From: Alistipes sp.
GTDB taxonomy: Bacteria > Bacteroidota > Bacteroidia > Bacteroidales > Rikenellaceae
NCBI GenBank assembly: GCA_020026435.1
Contig: JAHHQK010000002.1
Location: 83,228-147,227, forward strand
DNA length: 64,000 nucleotides
Direction of reading: 5' to 3'
Part shown: one piece after another, positions 8,671 through 17,677 of the stretch
Numbering within the stretch: position 1 is the stretch's first letter
How the letters are laid out: every line of letters begins with the position of its first letter
The notes under the pieces: generated by a model
What the model was told of the DNA's origin: nothing
The model's input: the letters and a program-made list of their open reading frames with translations, nothing else
Database searches by the model: none
Made by a program: the position numbers and the translations under genes

Positions 8671-10506
8671 CTAATATTGCTCGCCAATTGTTTGCAGATT
8701 CATATTCCTGTCCACGGTGTACTTCCGTGTAGCGGTGTTATAGCAGGTGCCTTCTTCTCGCAATGTTTTGAATGGAATGCGTATATGCCCCGAGAATACC
8801 CCCGTAGCCATTTCTATATGTCCATCTTCGTAGATTCGGGTCTTAGCCGTACCTGCATTCTGTATACCATCTGCTCCGGCAAAGAGCATCAGTTTACCGT
8901 GCTTCTCATCAACCGTTCCCGAAATGGCACTGCCGGCCATACCGGCCACAACCCGGGCATTATTCTCATCCTTTACCCCGACAAACCCTGACAATACCAC
9001 ACCGCTTTGACCATCTATTTCAGTCGTTGCATCGCGGAAATTATCGCGCAGATATTCCAGGTCACTCTGTTGTTCTTGCTCTTCGGATGCGGCACGTATC
9101 GTTTTGACGATTATAGCGCGAGCCTCATAGTAAGCTGCAATATCCTGGAAATCGGGTTCGATGGTAATATACTCGGGAGTTGACTGGGTATATTTCTCGA
9201 TAGCCGTTACCGCCAAAATATAGGCATTGACATAGTCGTCCCACGCGGCATCCTTGTTACGGATGATGCGTAGTTGCGAATTTGCAATGCGGCCGGCTGT
9301 GGCGGTTACGCGTCTGTACTCTCTGACAAGATAAGTGTCGGCATCGAGAAGCAACTGCTCATACTCGGAACGTATGTCCTGCAAACGCTCTTTTAGAAAG
9401 GACTTCTCGACGGGGGACACCACTTCATCGGAGTTTATCTTTGCCAACGTATCACAAGCAGAATCGAGTTCTGCCTGAAGCGCATCAAGGTCTGTACCCT
9501 CATCCGGGCGCAGGGGATCAATGCGTCCGAAACGTAATACTCCCCCCTTGAATGAGATTCCGCAACCATTTGTGCGGTTATATAGTTGCACGTCACCCGT
9601 TCGTGAGTCGAACCAGTTATCTCCCAATACGTCGCTTATGTATCCCTGGAGGTAGACGTTCTTCAGATAGGCAGAATAACCGCGCATATCAAGCCCGTGT
9701 GCTGCAAGATTCGCCAGATCTCCGAACTGTGCCGCGATGTTCTCCACTCCGATCGTCCAGGTATTCATTCCAACCAGATAGCGGTCATAGGTTCGCGTTG
9801 TATAGTGCGAAGCCTGGCGTGAGGTATCGGTAGCATTGCCTATTGCCACGATGTTCATCATCTCTGTCGGATGATACGCAAAATCCTCGCGCAGTTCATA
9901 TCTCCACTCTCCGAAAGTCTGCTCATCGAGACACTCAACCAGCCGGAAATAGCAGGTTGTAAATCCGGCAAAGGTCCGTATGCCTTTTGAGTCATCGCTG
10001 TCCTCCGTAGGCTCCGTGAAGGTCCCCACCGTTGAACTTTTGAAGATGCCCATACAAAGATCATCCCTACGCAACGATGCAACCTCGCCAGGTTCAAGTT
10101 TAAGGCTCAAGCGGCAATGGTCCTTGTCTACGGCCAACACGACACCGGCTCCCGGAGCACTCCATTTATCACCCACCGTGGTCTCGACACGGTTATAACG
10201 GAATTCAGGCACGTCCAGAAACTCTTCAAGGTGCAAATTGCGCATATAGGCATTGCCTTCGACCGAGAAGTCTCCTTGAATAGATCCTCCCGAACGGTTC
10301 AGTTTCTCATCAAGAGCCGACTGTAATCCTTGCACCTGGGCTATGGGATGCGTATGTGCCTTGGGTGCTACCCGTTCCTGCAACTCCTTACCACGGATTT
10401 TCATCGAGGCCTCCGCCTGCGGAACATCAACAATGAACTCAAACTCATCGAAATGCTCCATCTGCCCTGCGGCCGAAGCCAACTCCTGTATGCGGATCTC
10501 GTTCAT
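8671..10506 (-). CDS. tail fibre / receptor-binding-type structural protein
   Basis: 611 residues. The N-terminal 60 residues are helical and lead to APKAHTHPIAQVQGL, the His-rich motif found at the base of many phage fibre and collar domains. The middle (about 110-330) is beta-rich. Residues 340-480 are a long helical, probably coiled-coil segment. The C-terminal 110 residues are again beta-rich with Gly-rich turns (MAGSAISGTV). This alternation fits a trimeric fibre. It lies downstream of the tape measure, separated only by a moron gene on the other strand. It stops with TAG while the same frame stays open behind it. Confidence 0.65.
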   Translation of the reverse strand: MNEIRIQELASAAGQMEHFDEFEFIVDVPQAEASMKIRGKELQERVAPKAHTHPIAQVQGLQSALDEKLNRSGGSIQGDFSVEGNAYMRNLHLEEFLDVPEFRYNRVETTVGDKWSAPGAGVVLAVDKDHCRLSLKLEPGEVASLRRDDLCMGIFKSSTVGTFTEPTEDSDDSKGIRTFAGFTTCYFRLVECLDEQTFGEWRYELREDFAYHPTEMMNIVAIGNATDTSRQASHYTTRTYDRYLVGMNTWTIGVENIAAQFGDLANLAAHGLDMRGYSAYLKNVYLQGYISDVLGDNWFDSRTGDVQLYNRTNGCGISFKGGVLRFGRIDPLRPDEGTDLDALQAELDSACDTLAKINSDEVVSPVEKSFLKERLQDIRSEYEQLLLDADTYLVREYRRVTATAGRIANSQLRIIRNKDAAWDDYVNAYILAVTAIEKYTQSTPEYITIEPDFQDIAAYYEARAIIVKTIRAASEEQEQQSDLEYLRDNFRDATTEIDGQSGVVLSGFVGVKDENNARVVAGMAGSAISGTVDEKHGKLMLFAGADGIQNAGTAKTRIYEDGHIEMATGVFSGHIRIPFKTLREEGTCYNTATRKYTVDRNMNLQTIGEQY

Positions 10507-10515
10507 AAAATTTTA

Positions 10516-10547
10516 TTTGTTTTTATTCACGCAATTAACTATCTTTG
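10516..10547 (+). promoter_or_regulatory. promoter of the moron gene
   Basis: TTTG (10516-10519), 20 bp, TATCTTTG (10540-10547) on the plus strand match the Bacteroidetes consensus fully. Transcription should start about 15-20 nt before the ATG at 10568. Confidence 0.75.
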
Positions 10548-10567
10548 AGAAACTAACCACTACAACT

Positions 10568-10987
10568 ATGAACAAGTTCTGGACTTTTATTGCAGGAGCC
10601 TTTTCAGGTATCCTTCTGACGATCGTTGTTCTGTTGATCATTGGTTCTGCCAAAGGCGAATCCCCCATCCCTGGCCTTACCACATTTGAAGAAAGAGGAC
10701 AGATGATGGAAGCAGAACAATACAGCATCATACAGACATTAAGTGACTCATACGCTTTAGCCATGGAGATCAGCCTTGACAGGTTTAACGACCTTGATAT
10801 ATCCTCCTTGCCTTCCATGCTGACTCCCGTTTTACTTATTGGTGACGAAACCACGCATTTTTATGATGGTCTTGAAGTTAAAGTCACGAACAACAAGCGT
10901 TTCTATCAAGTGGGAACTTATAAATACGAAACCAAATCGGAGGATTGGAAAACTGTCCCAGCTGTTATGTTGCTTGAGCAGAAGTAA
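10568..10987 (+). CDS. membrane-anchored moron protein inside the tail cluster
   Basis: 139 residues starting at ATG 10568. A hydrophobic helix (residues about 6-26, FIAGAFSGILLTIVVLLIIG) anchors the protein, with the rest probably in the periplasm. That part is acidic, about 110 residues, and matches no family I recognise. The gene stands alone on the plus strand amid minus-strand tail genes, has its own consensus promoter and is more AT-rich than its neighbours. These are the signs of a moron expressed from the prophage, so superinfection exclusion or a change to the host envelope is a reasonable guess but not shown. Confidence 0.7.
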   Translation: MNKFWTFIAGAFSGILLTIVVLLIIGSAKGESPIPGLTTFEERGQMMEAEQYSIIQTLSDSYALAMEISLDRFNDLDISSLPSMLTPVLLIGDETTHFYDGLEVKVTNNKRFYQVGTYKYETKSEDWKTVPAVMLLEQK

Positions 10988-10994
10988 CTGCGAC

Positions 10995-12119
10995 CTATCC
11001 TCCTAAAATCGAGGTTTTGAAGTTCTCCTTGCCGAGGACATAGACCAAATCCCGACCCTTGGCAGTCAATTGACCGCCAAGGGTTATTTGTATCTTCTGC
11101 GATGCTCCGGAAGCCGGGAGCATAGCCTGCAGTTTCGACAAGGGCGCAATCACTTCAGGGTCTGCCACTGCATTGGGATTATCTCCGACCAGCGCGAGAG
11201 TCTTGCCATATGCCAGGCCTCCCGTTGCAAGAGCCGGGACACTATCCTTTGCATTCTTGTTGATGAGAGCCGTCATAATGGCAGCCGCAGCAACCATCGC
11301 TGCGCCTACGGCAATCGCGGCCCATGGATTCGCAAGCACAGATTTTAGAGCCGTTTTGAACGCAATAATCATCACTCCGAACTCGATAAGCTGCGCACCG
11401 ATATTACACAGAAACGAGGCAAACTGCGTAAGTATGGCTTTGAGCAGACCTCCGAATCCGAGATCTCCGGCAATGATTTGCCCCAATGCCTCGGCTGCGG
11501 CCACAATGCTGTCTGCAAGAAATGCGGATACCTGCTCATCGAAGCGTTGCATTGTTGTCGCCACGGTCTGTGAAACGTGTTCCAGAGCAACGGAAAAAGC
11601 CACTCCTTTGTTTGTCAGCGTCTGTGTATAGTTCCCCACCATCGCCACCGTGTCGGCAACATTCTTCTGCAGTAGCGTGCTGTTATCCGAGGCCCACCCA
11701 TAGATGCCTTCACGCACCGAAGCCCATATCGCCCTCATCTGACGTGAGTATTCCGATGCTGCTATCTTTATATCATCGATCTTCAACTTCGGTCGGGGAA
11801 ACGAAATCTCCATCTGCGGAGTTACAACAGCAGTATTCTTCCCGATTGGGGCAAGATCCGCCGGTGTTATATTTTGTAGCTGTTGCAACTCCTTGCGCAA
11901 GCGCTCAATCTCCACATTGCAGGCGGCAATATCCTCAATGGAACTCTCCGGTAACAACTTTTTCTTTTCGAGTTCTTCGATCTGCTTTTGCAGACGTCCG
12001 ATCAACCCCAAAGAGGTTTCACCATGCCCGGCAGCCTGTTGCATCTTCTTCATCAGAGCTTCACTCTGTTGCTCGGCTACGGCCATCATGCGATTCATTT
12101 CCTCCTGTTGCTTCTGCTC
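10995..12119 (-). CDS. tape measure protein, C-terminal part after an in-frame TAG
   Basis: This frame continues directly from the upstream tape measure ORF after TAG at 12120-12122. Seven codons (EQKQQEE) precede the first ATG at 12098. If translated separately it is 367 residues from that ATG. It holds a coiled coil (about 20-75), a helical region and two hydrophobic helices (FLCNIGAQLIEFGVMIIAF and AAIAVGAAMVAAAAIMTAL) typical of the C-terminal part of tape measure proteins, ending with a beta-rich tail. It ends with TAG at 10995, nine codons before a TAA. The two halves together are about 763 residues, a sensible tape measure length for a short siphovirus tail. Confidence 0.7.
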   Translation of the reverse strand, partial: EQKQQEEMNRMMAVAEQQSEALMKKMQQAAGHGETSLGLIGRLQKQIEELEKKKLLPESSIEDIAACNVEIERLRKELQQLQNITPADLAPIGKNTAVVTPQMEISFPRPKLKIDDIKIAASEYSRQMRAIWASVREGIYGWASDNSTLLQKNVADTVAMVGNYTQTLTNKGVAFSVALEHVSQTVATTMQRFDEQVSAFLADSIVAAAEALGQIIAGDLGFGGLLKAILTQFASFLCNIGAQLIEFGVMIIAFKTALKSVLANPWAAIAVGAAMVAAAAIMTALINKNAKDSVPALATGGLAYGKTLALVGDNPNAVADPEVIAPLSKLQAMLPASGASQKIQITLGGQLTAKGRDLVYVLGKENFKTSILGG

Positions 12120-13286
12120 CTAAGCCTGCATCTCTTTTTTGCGTTCTATGGCCTTTGTAAGCAGTTCATACTCCTTACGAAGTGGAGCCATCTGTTCAGG
12201 ATCTGCAATCTTCTGAATGGTAAAACCCGCAATGATACCATTGGGAACAATCCGGTTTTTTGTCGTGGCAGCCGCAATCTCTTTTTGCTTTTTCAGGTTC
12301 TCCTGCAATTTCCGCTCAAGGGTGGCCAGATCATCGGCATTGGCCAACTCATCGACCATTTTTTGTTTCTGTACCTTGGCATAGGCAAAGGCGGCCCCGA
12401 GAGCCAGCAGTGCTGAAACAATCAGACCTACAGGAGAGAGCAATGCCGTAAATCCGGCCGCCAGCATAGGGATGATCTTGATAACGCCTCCAATGCCAAG
12501 CGTAAGCGGTCCAATGGCTGCCACGACACCGGCAATCGCAACAACGACTCTCTTTATTTCCGGAGAAAGCGTCTGAAGCCAGGATACGATACCAGAGAGT
12601 GCCTTCGTGACCTTTGTGGCCAAAGGCATCATTGCAAAGCCGATCTGCTCAAGAAAATCGCCCCATGCATTCTGGAGTTGGCGCATGACACCTAACCCAA
12701 CAGAAGCCGCGCCCTCGGCAAAACCTTTGTAGTTCTTCAGAATAAAATCTACGGCCTCTCCATTTTTAAGTTGCTCTGCCGTCAGCTCCTTGAGTTTGGG
12801 AATACTTTCGCCCAACTCACCCGTGAGTCCTCCGTAGGTCTTGGCAAGATTCTTTACTGCCGAGTCGAGCGTCATTCCGGTTGCGGCTGACAATTGCGCT
12901 GAGGCTTCGATGACTCGGCCAATCTGCTCCTCGGTCATACCCAGCGATGCAAGATAAGCCTGCTGACCGATGATAACCTCATCACCCAGCACTGAGCGTG
13001 ATTGCAGTTCTCCGGCTTGAGCAATAAGCCTTTGTTGTACATCACTGCGGCTGCGCAAAGCTGTCAACAACCGTTTCTCGGCCTGTTGTTGGGTGTCGGC
13101 ATTCTTCAACGCCACAACCCCCAGGGCTGTCAACGGAGCGGTGAGTGCAACCGAAAGCGTCTTGCCTACCGAGGAGAGTTTCTTCTGAAGAGACTCCATA
13201 CTACGCTCCACCTGCCGGGCTTTCTGTTGAAACTCATAGGAATCCGCTCCAATCTTTATCAGAAGATCGGCAATACGTCGGCTCAT
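12120..13286 (-). CDS. tape measure protein, N-terminal part ending in an in-frame TAG
   Basis: 388 residues. The N-terminus (LLIKIGADSYEFQQKARQV) and the following coiled coil are typical of siphovirus tail length tape measure proteins. Residues 55-180 resemble the TP901-type tape measure domain (SAATGMTLDSAVKNLAKTYGG). A long hydrophobic part (about 240-310) follows. The ORF stops at TAG in the middle of a Gln/Glu/Lys-rich coiled coil (KKEMQA, stop, EQKQQEEMNRMM) and the frame continues without a break. A CAG-to-TAG mutation or amber readthrough would both explain this. Confidence 0.8.
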   Translation of the reverse strand: MSRRIADLLIKIGADSYEFQQKARQVERSMESLQKKLSSVGKTLSVALTAPLTALGVVALKNADTQQQAEKRLLTALRSRSDVQQRLIAQAGELQSRSVLGDEVIIGQQAYLASLGMTEEQIGRVIEASAQLSAATGMTLDSAVKNLAKTYGGLTGELGESIPKLKELTAEQLKNGEAVDFILKNYKGFAEGAASVGLGVMRQLQNAWGDFLEQIGFAMMPLATKVTKALSGIVSWLQTLSPEIKRVVVAIAGVVAAIGPLTLGIGGVIKIIPMLAAGFTALLSPVGLIVSALLALGAAFAYAKVQKQKMVDELANADDLATLERKLQENLKKQKEIAAATTKNRIVPNGIIAGFTIQKIADPEQMAPLRKEYELLTKAIERKKEMQA

Positions 13287-13291
13287 ATGCT

Positions 13292-13714
13292 CTACGGTTT
13301 GTGGGTCTTATATAGTTGCCAACCCTGCTCCACATCGGCCAGAATGGCCGCACGGCCATTCTCAACTCGGGAGATAGCCGCCACGATACGCACCATCAGA
13401 TCGTGATCGGACATATCCACATTGGACTCGGCCGGTAGCCCCGCACTCTCCGCCACGGCCCGGATATAGCCCTCGGTGTAGTTCTCAACGGGAGGTGCAT
13501 AGCGGGAAATAATCTCGCGAATAGTACGTACTCCACGTCGGCAATAGGAATCCAGCAGTACAAAGAGAGCCCGATACCCCCATGCCATCGATTCAAACTG
13601 TTTGAATGCCGGGTCTTTCGATGGCTGCACTTCACCCAGGTAGCGGGTGGGTGATTTGCGGATATTACCCGGGTTGCAGTTTCGCAAGCCTCGCGGTAGT
13701 TTTCTCTGTACCAT
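13292..13714 (-). CDS. endolysin-like protein (structural protein P5 / lysin family)
   Basis: 140 residues from ATG 13714. The sequence LPRGLRNCNPGNIRKS, then a loop with FKQFESMAWGYRALF, GVRTIREIISRYAPP and ENYTEGYIRAV match the family annotated as phage structural protein P5 or lysin, thought to act as a muramidase or transglycosylase on peptidoglycan. Glu in PPVEN is a candidate catalytic residue. It lies 4 bp downstream of a holin-like gene and 5 bp upstream of the tape measure, so the lysis pair is embedded in the tail operon. The stop is TAG, with a TGA two codons later. Confidence 0.75.
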   Translation of the reverse strand: MVQRKLPRGLRNCNPGNIRKSPTRYLGEVQPSKDPAFKQFESMAWGYRALFVLLDSYCRRGVRTIREIISRYAPPVENYTEGYIRAVAESAGLPAESNVDMSDHDLMVRIVAAISRVENGRAAILADVEQGWQLYKTHKP

Positions 13715-13718
13715 AATG

Positions 13719-14078
13719 TTATTGCTTGTTTTGTTTGCGGGATCTGTCCAATTCGGCTCGTTTGACCAGCACGGGGCATTGCTCCGGAGGGGTCGTGCAT
13801 TTATAGGCCTGGCGGATAACCAGACGATTGCGTTCCAGTTCCACATCCTTATGCTCGATAATGATCTCGAGTTTATCCACCTTTTCTTCAAGTTTCTCCA
13901 CGCGGCCATCGAGCCGTGTAATCTGCTCCGATTGAATAGCCACAACCTTCTCTGTATTCTCCAGTTCCGCGAGATCGGCCTCGGCCATCTCCTTTCGTTT
14001 CTTTGACCTGAAAAAGAGAAGCGTCCCGACAAGACCACTTGCCAGCACGAAATTCAAAACAATGCTTACTATCTCCAT
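13719..14078 (-). CDS. holin-like or lysis-associated membrane protein with coiled coil
   Basis: 119 residues. One transmembrane helix at the N-terminus (residues 3-24), a basic KKRKE stretch, then a coiled coil (about 35-85) and a C-terminal CTTPPEQCPVL motif. Single-helix proteins with this layout sit beside the lysin in Bacteroidales phages and are usually taken as holins or lysis regulators. The assignment rests on topology and position; no catalytic motif is expected. Confidence 0.55.
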   Translation of the reverse strand: MEIVSIVLNFVLASGLVGTLLFFRSKKRKEMAEADLAELENTEKVVAIQSEQITRLDGRVEKLEEKVDKLEIIIEHKDVELERNRLVIRQAYKCTTPPEQCPVLVKRAELDRSRKQNKQ

Positions 14079-14089
14079 AAAAGTTAAAA

Positions 14090-16888
14090 TTAGTTTGGCG
14101 ACACATATTTGTAGATTGCTCTTTCCCGGACTATATAGAGATCTCCATAGATGTAGAACAGCCCCAGGACGCTCTCCCCGGAGGCTTCCGTATTGCCTAT
14201 GTATTGATGTGCATAGGTATGCAGATCGCAGATTGTTGGCGAGTCTCCAGCAAAGGCAATATCCGCCAACGTGTGGTCACAATAAGTCGCGACATCACCG
14301 ATACGTGCAATGAAGATATGATCGGTAATCGAAGTGCGCCGGTACAGGTTAAGCGAACCGTTCTCGTTGATGAGCATATATTTGTCCGAAATGGATACGA
14401 TATGTTTGCCGGCCCCGATCTTGGTAAAGCCTGAAATCTGGTGATAACGGCTATCATTGAACCCCGCCTCACGCGAAGTGCAGATGGTGAGGCAACCGTT
14501 CGTATAATCGACATGCACAAGATCTCCATAAAACTGGACATAGTTCAGTCCTCTATGATACACAGATTCCTCTCCGGCAGAATGCAGTTCCGGTTGCTGG
14601 AAGTAGAGGTAATAACTTCGGGAACCATCAACGCGATTGATGGTATAACCCTGCACCAACAACGAAAAATAGCCGCTTCGATAGGTAGCCCAACCCTGAT
14701 ATGTCTCCGGATAAATACTCATCACCTGTTGCACCGTACCACGATGGTCGCAATAGTAGAAGGTCTTGTTCTCCTCCCGCACAAAGCCCTCTTCAGCCGG
14801 GAAAATATCAAAAGGATGCGAAGATCGATAGATTTCCCGCAAGGATCGCGAAATGACATCAAAGACGAAAAGCCGTCTGTCTGCACTCTGCACAAGCAGG
14901 AAATTCAGGCAACGGATGATCCTCTTCACCGTAAAAGGCATTTCGACAATCTTGATACAGTCATCACCTTCAGAAGGTTGGTCGCTCTCGATCAGGCCCG
15001 GCATCTCCGTAAGTTCGCAGTTACTCATATCTTCAACTGCCGATAATTCAATGGAATTTACCGAATAGGCCGCCTTCAGATATTTGTCATCGCATAATAC
15101 GGTATTCATATCAAGATGTGCCGAGGTAAAGACATCACCGGCGAGTCGCTTGCTCGGCAGTTGTTTGTAGCGTAACGCGCCCTGAACAATATGGCCGACA
15201 AGCGTATCGTAGTCGTTCCGACCCTTCGTATGCCACAAGCGTGTAGGGTTGCCATCCGCATCAATAAAATAGAGCGCATAAAGCAAACGATCATTCGGCA
15301 CATCCGGGATGTCGCTTACCGGAAGCGTGATATTCATCTCCACATTGTTGGCCGGATTTATAAGACTCTCCAGATGCAAGCCTTTATCATAGACCTCTCC
15401 GGCATCAATCGTTATATTCATTGCCGAGAAGGTGGCATTCTCCATATGTCCCGAGGTAGAGCCGATACGATCGCTATCCGAGTAGTTGATCTTTCCGATG
15501 AGTGTTTGTCGGAAGTAGAACTGCCAGGTGCCGTCCTTGGGAATTCCGGCAATTTCGATTTTGATGTTCTGTTCGGCTCCGGTTTTAACCTCAGACACGA
15601 TATCTGTTTCTGCACTTGACCAGGCTCCCGATTCCGTAAGATAATAGATTGCGCCAGCGGCTACAAGGCGCACACCATAGTGTACGCTTACGGAATAGTT
15701 CTCCGAGGGCGGTGAGTAAATACCCCAGCTCCATTGGCGATGATAGGTCTTGATGGAGAACTCCCATGCTATAGGATAATTGCACTGCCTGACCTCCCGT
15801 CCTGCCGTATAGATACTCTCGCCCTGGTGGGCATCATCTCCGCAGAAACACAAACTGTCACCGCTTTCGGTGAAGTCCAGGAATCCATAAGGATCATTCC
15901 ACATCTCCTTATCGAAGAACCCCAGGCGGCCGGCAATGTTGTCGAGCGATTTGTTTTTGACATTGACCGTGATTCTGCGCAATGCAGGGACAATATCAAG
16001 CGTGCTCTCACCCATAACATAGATGCCGCGACTCCACATATTTTCCATGATATCACGCCCTGCGGAGGTAACTACGGCAACACTCGGCTCGGCGACAAGA
16101 CGCGTTGCCTCGTTGTCTGTGGCAATGATACCCTGAGGCAGTTCAGAGCCGATCTCAAAGAATGTGACGGGCCGGGAGGTTTGGTACAACGATATGGCCC
16201 GGCGAATGTGTAACGCACCACTCGACTGGAAAATCTGTCCGGCAAATGGCAAAAGACAGAGTTCCAGAATATCGCGGTAGGTCGGCTTCTCATAGACATA
16301 GTAGAGTCTTTCCAGGTCGATGTAGGTCTGCGTGAGCAGGGAAAGGCTTTCGTTCATACCATCGGCATAAAGATCGAGCCAATCCGAGATTGGCATATCC
16401 AACTCCATCAGCTCCAGGCTACGCGACATCAACTCAAACAACGATTTCCGGCCCGATACACCGATCGTCATCAGATCGTAGAAGAGATAACTTGACAGGA
16501 GATTGAAACCATCGACTGCCTTGATCGTAACCGTATAGGGAGGGGCTGTGAAACTCTCCGAATAGAGATCGGCAGTGACGAAGCCTCGCCAATAGAGTGC
16601 GCCACCACGATAGACCGATACACGAAATTGTCGCGGATCGGAAGTAAACAATGAGAGATAGTGAAAATTCTGTGTGCAGAGAATATTGATACTTGCCTCC
16701 GAAGCCTTGATCGGGGCATAGAACTCATCTCCCCGTTTCTCCCAAGTGATCTTCAACGGATCATCTCCATCGAATGTCATCTCCTCAGCAGATGCCGTAT
16801 AGCCACGCTCGGCAATCTCTACGCGCCACAGCACCCCGAAATGCTTGCTTCGCATCTCGGCATAGTATTTCAAGCCAAAGTCTGCCAT
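14090..16888 (-). CDS. large tail-tip / baseplate protein
   Basis: 932 residues. The N-terminal 250 residues (GLKYYAEMRSKHFGVLWRVE, then YTVTIKAVDGFNLLSSYLF) resemble the distal tail/baseplate hub proteins of Bacteroidales siphoviruses, with a helical LLTQTYIDLERL stretch near 190. The middle and C-terminal parts are beta-rich, with many Tyr and Gly, and probably form carbohydrate-binding or propeller-like domains (repeated blades between about 640 and 930). It probably joins the tube tip to the fibres and contacts the receptor. The gene begins a late transcription unit whose upstream operator is shared with the portal promoter. Confidence 0.65.
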   Translation of the reverse strand: MADFGLKYYAEMRSKHFGVLWRVEIAERGYTASAEEMTFDGDDPLKITWEKRGDEFYAPIKASEASINILCTQNFHYLSLFTSDPRQFRVSVYRGGALYWRGFVTADLYSESFTAPPYTVTIKAVDGFNLLSSYLFYDLMTIGVSGRKSLFELMSRSLELMELDMPISDWLDLYADGMNESLSLLTQTYIDLERLYYVYEKPTYRDILELCLLPFAGQIFQSSGALHIRRAISLYQTSRPVTFFEIGSELPQGIIATDNEATRLVAEPSVAVVTSAGRDIMENMWSRGIYVMGESTLDIVPALRRITVNVKNKSLDNIAGRLGFFDKEMWNDPYGFLDFTESGDSLCFCGDDAHQGESIYTAGREVRQCNYPIAWEFSIKTYHRQWSWGIYSPPSENYSVSVHYGVRLVAAGAIYYLTESGAWSSAETDIVSEVKTGAEQNIKIEIAGIPKDGTWQFYFRQTLIGKINYSDSDRIGSTSGHMENATFSAMNITIDAGEVYDKGLHLESLINPANNVEMNITLPVSDIPDVPNDRLLYALYFIDADGNPTRLWHTKGRNDYDTLVGHIVQGALRYKQLPSKRLAGDVFTSAHLDMNTVLCDDKYLKAAYSVNSIELSAVEDMSNCELTEMPGLIESDQPSEGDDCIKIVEMPFTVKRIIRCLNFLLVQSADRRLFVFDVISRSLREIYRSSHPFDIFPAEEGFVREENKTFYYCDHRGTVQQVMSIYPETYQGWATYRSGYFSLLVQGYTINRVDGSRSYYLYFQQPELHSAGEESVYHRGLNYVQFYGDLVHVDYTNGCLTICTSREAGFNDSRYHQISGFTKIGAGKHIVSISDKYMLINENGSLNLYRRTSITDHIFIARIGDVATYCDHTLADIAFAGDSPTICDLHTYAHQYIGNTEASGESVLGLFYIYGDLYIVRERAIYKYVSPN

Positions 16889-16905
16889 ACATCTCCGTTT
16901 GGAGG

Positions 16906-16948
16906 TAAAAGTAGTTGTTCACGGCCTACTGACAGACGAACACTGTTC
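16906..16948 (-). promoter_or_regulatory. late promoter of the tail-tip unit with palindromic operator
   Basis: The palindrome GAACACTGTTC (16937-16947) lies in an 18-bp block (16931-16948) also present at 25952-25969 with two differences. It is followed on the minus strand by 24 nt and TACTTTTA (16906-16913), a weak -7 box. The tail-tip ATG lies 18 bp further on. Spacing equals that at the portal promoter. Confidence 0.6.
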
Positions 16949-16952
16949 ACCT

Positions 16953-16985
16953 ATAAAAAACCGAGACCTGTTGCCAGTCTCGGTT
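16953..16985 (-). terminator. terminator after the three small genes
   Basis: On the minus strand ACCGGAGAC and GTCTCGGT pair with one bulged base around a 9-nt loop and are followed by six T. It closes the unit 17645-17006 before the late promoter of the tail tip. Confidence 0.75.
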
Positions 16986-17005
16986 GCGGGAGGGAACAAC
17001 AAATA

Positions 17006-17191
17006 TCACCCTATCCGTACCCAGGAGTCTGCTTCGGGAATGACAGCCAGCCCGCCCCATGTCCCGTGCAGTTGTCCGAGGGAATCGATCATCTCAACGA
17101 CTCCCTCACGACCATCATAGCGGTCGTCCTCACCTTCAAGATGGATGATCCGGATGCGGTCACCAATCTTAATGTTTTCGCTCTTTGCCAT
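17006..17191 (-). CDS. DUF4314-like small protein
   Basis: 61 residues. IKIGDRIRIIHLEGEDDRYDG followed by GVVEMIDSLGQLHGTWGGLAV fits the DUF4314 pattern of small beta-barrel proteins seen in Firmicutes and Bacteroidetes phages and plasmids. Function unknown. Third gene of a three-gene unit with its own promoter and terminator, 3 bp after its upstream neighbour. Confidence 0.7.
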   Translation of the reverse strand: MAKSENIKIGDRIRIIHLEGEDDRYDGREGVVEMIDSLGQLHGTWGGLAVIPEADSWVRIG

Positions 17192-17194
17192 ATG

Positions 17195-17407
17195 TTATTG
17201 GTTTCTGTCTTCACATTTCCATAGCTCCGCAAGCGCAGCGCGAATCTCATCATTAATCCTTTTGTTGGCCGCAAGAAGTTCATCATAACGTCTTGTACAA
17301 CTTTGCATCCTGGCACGCAGGTAGGTCATCTCCTCACGATTCCTTTCGAACTCGGCCTCAAGGCGGTCGATCTTGTGATGTATATGCGTTACCATCTCTA
17401 AATGCAT
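17195..17407 (-). CDS. small coiled-coil protein
   Basis: 70 residues, almost entirely a charged alpha-helical coiled coil (HHKIDRLEAEFERNREEM and so on). No family is recognised. It lies between two other very small genes and shares their promoter at 17678-17708. A structural or regulatory adaptor is possible. Confidence 0.55.
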   Translation of the reverse strand: MHLEMVTHIHHKIDRLEAEFERNREEMTYLRARMQSCTRRYDELLAANKRINDEIRAALAELWKCEDRNQ

Positions 17408-17408
17408 T

Positions 17409-17645
17409 TTACTTCCAGCGACCTATACTGTTATCGAATATGTCACAGATCTGCTTCAAAGCCGTACGCTCTTCTTCATAAAGACAGCACACGAAATCAT
17501 CGTTACTATAATAGCAACCATCGTCTTCCGGCTCATCGAAACAACGCTCATTAGCTACCCCGAGTATCGCCTCCATTGCTTGTAATTGATGCGGAGTTAT
17601 TCCACTGATTGTATAAGTACCGGATTTGGTAATCGTAATTTTCAT
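17409..17645 (-). CDS. small acidic protein
   Basis: 78 residues. It has a short beta-rich N-terminus (MKITITKSGTYTISGI), a helix, and an acidic Cys-containing segment (CFDEPEDDGCYYSNDDF). No family is recognised; a DNA-mimic or anti-restriction role is conceivable from the acidity but is speculation. First gene of the unit, 32 bp after the promoter's -7 box. Confidence 0.5.
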   Translation of the reverse strand: MKITITKSGTYTISGITPHQLQAMEAILGVANERCFDEPEDDGCYYSNDDFVCCLYEEERTALKQICDIFDNSIGRWK

Positions 17646-17677
17646 AACTCACTATGCTTTAATCATTTGATGTGCCA

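Noticed and set aside
9380..9400. Suppressor tRNA-like loop (TTCTAAA)
   Set aside because: It lies inside the fibre gene and has no tRNA arms around it.
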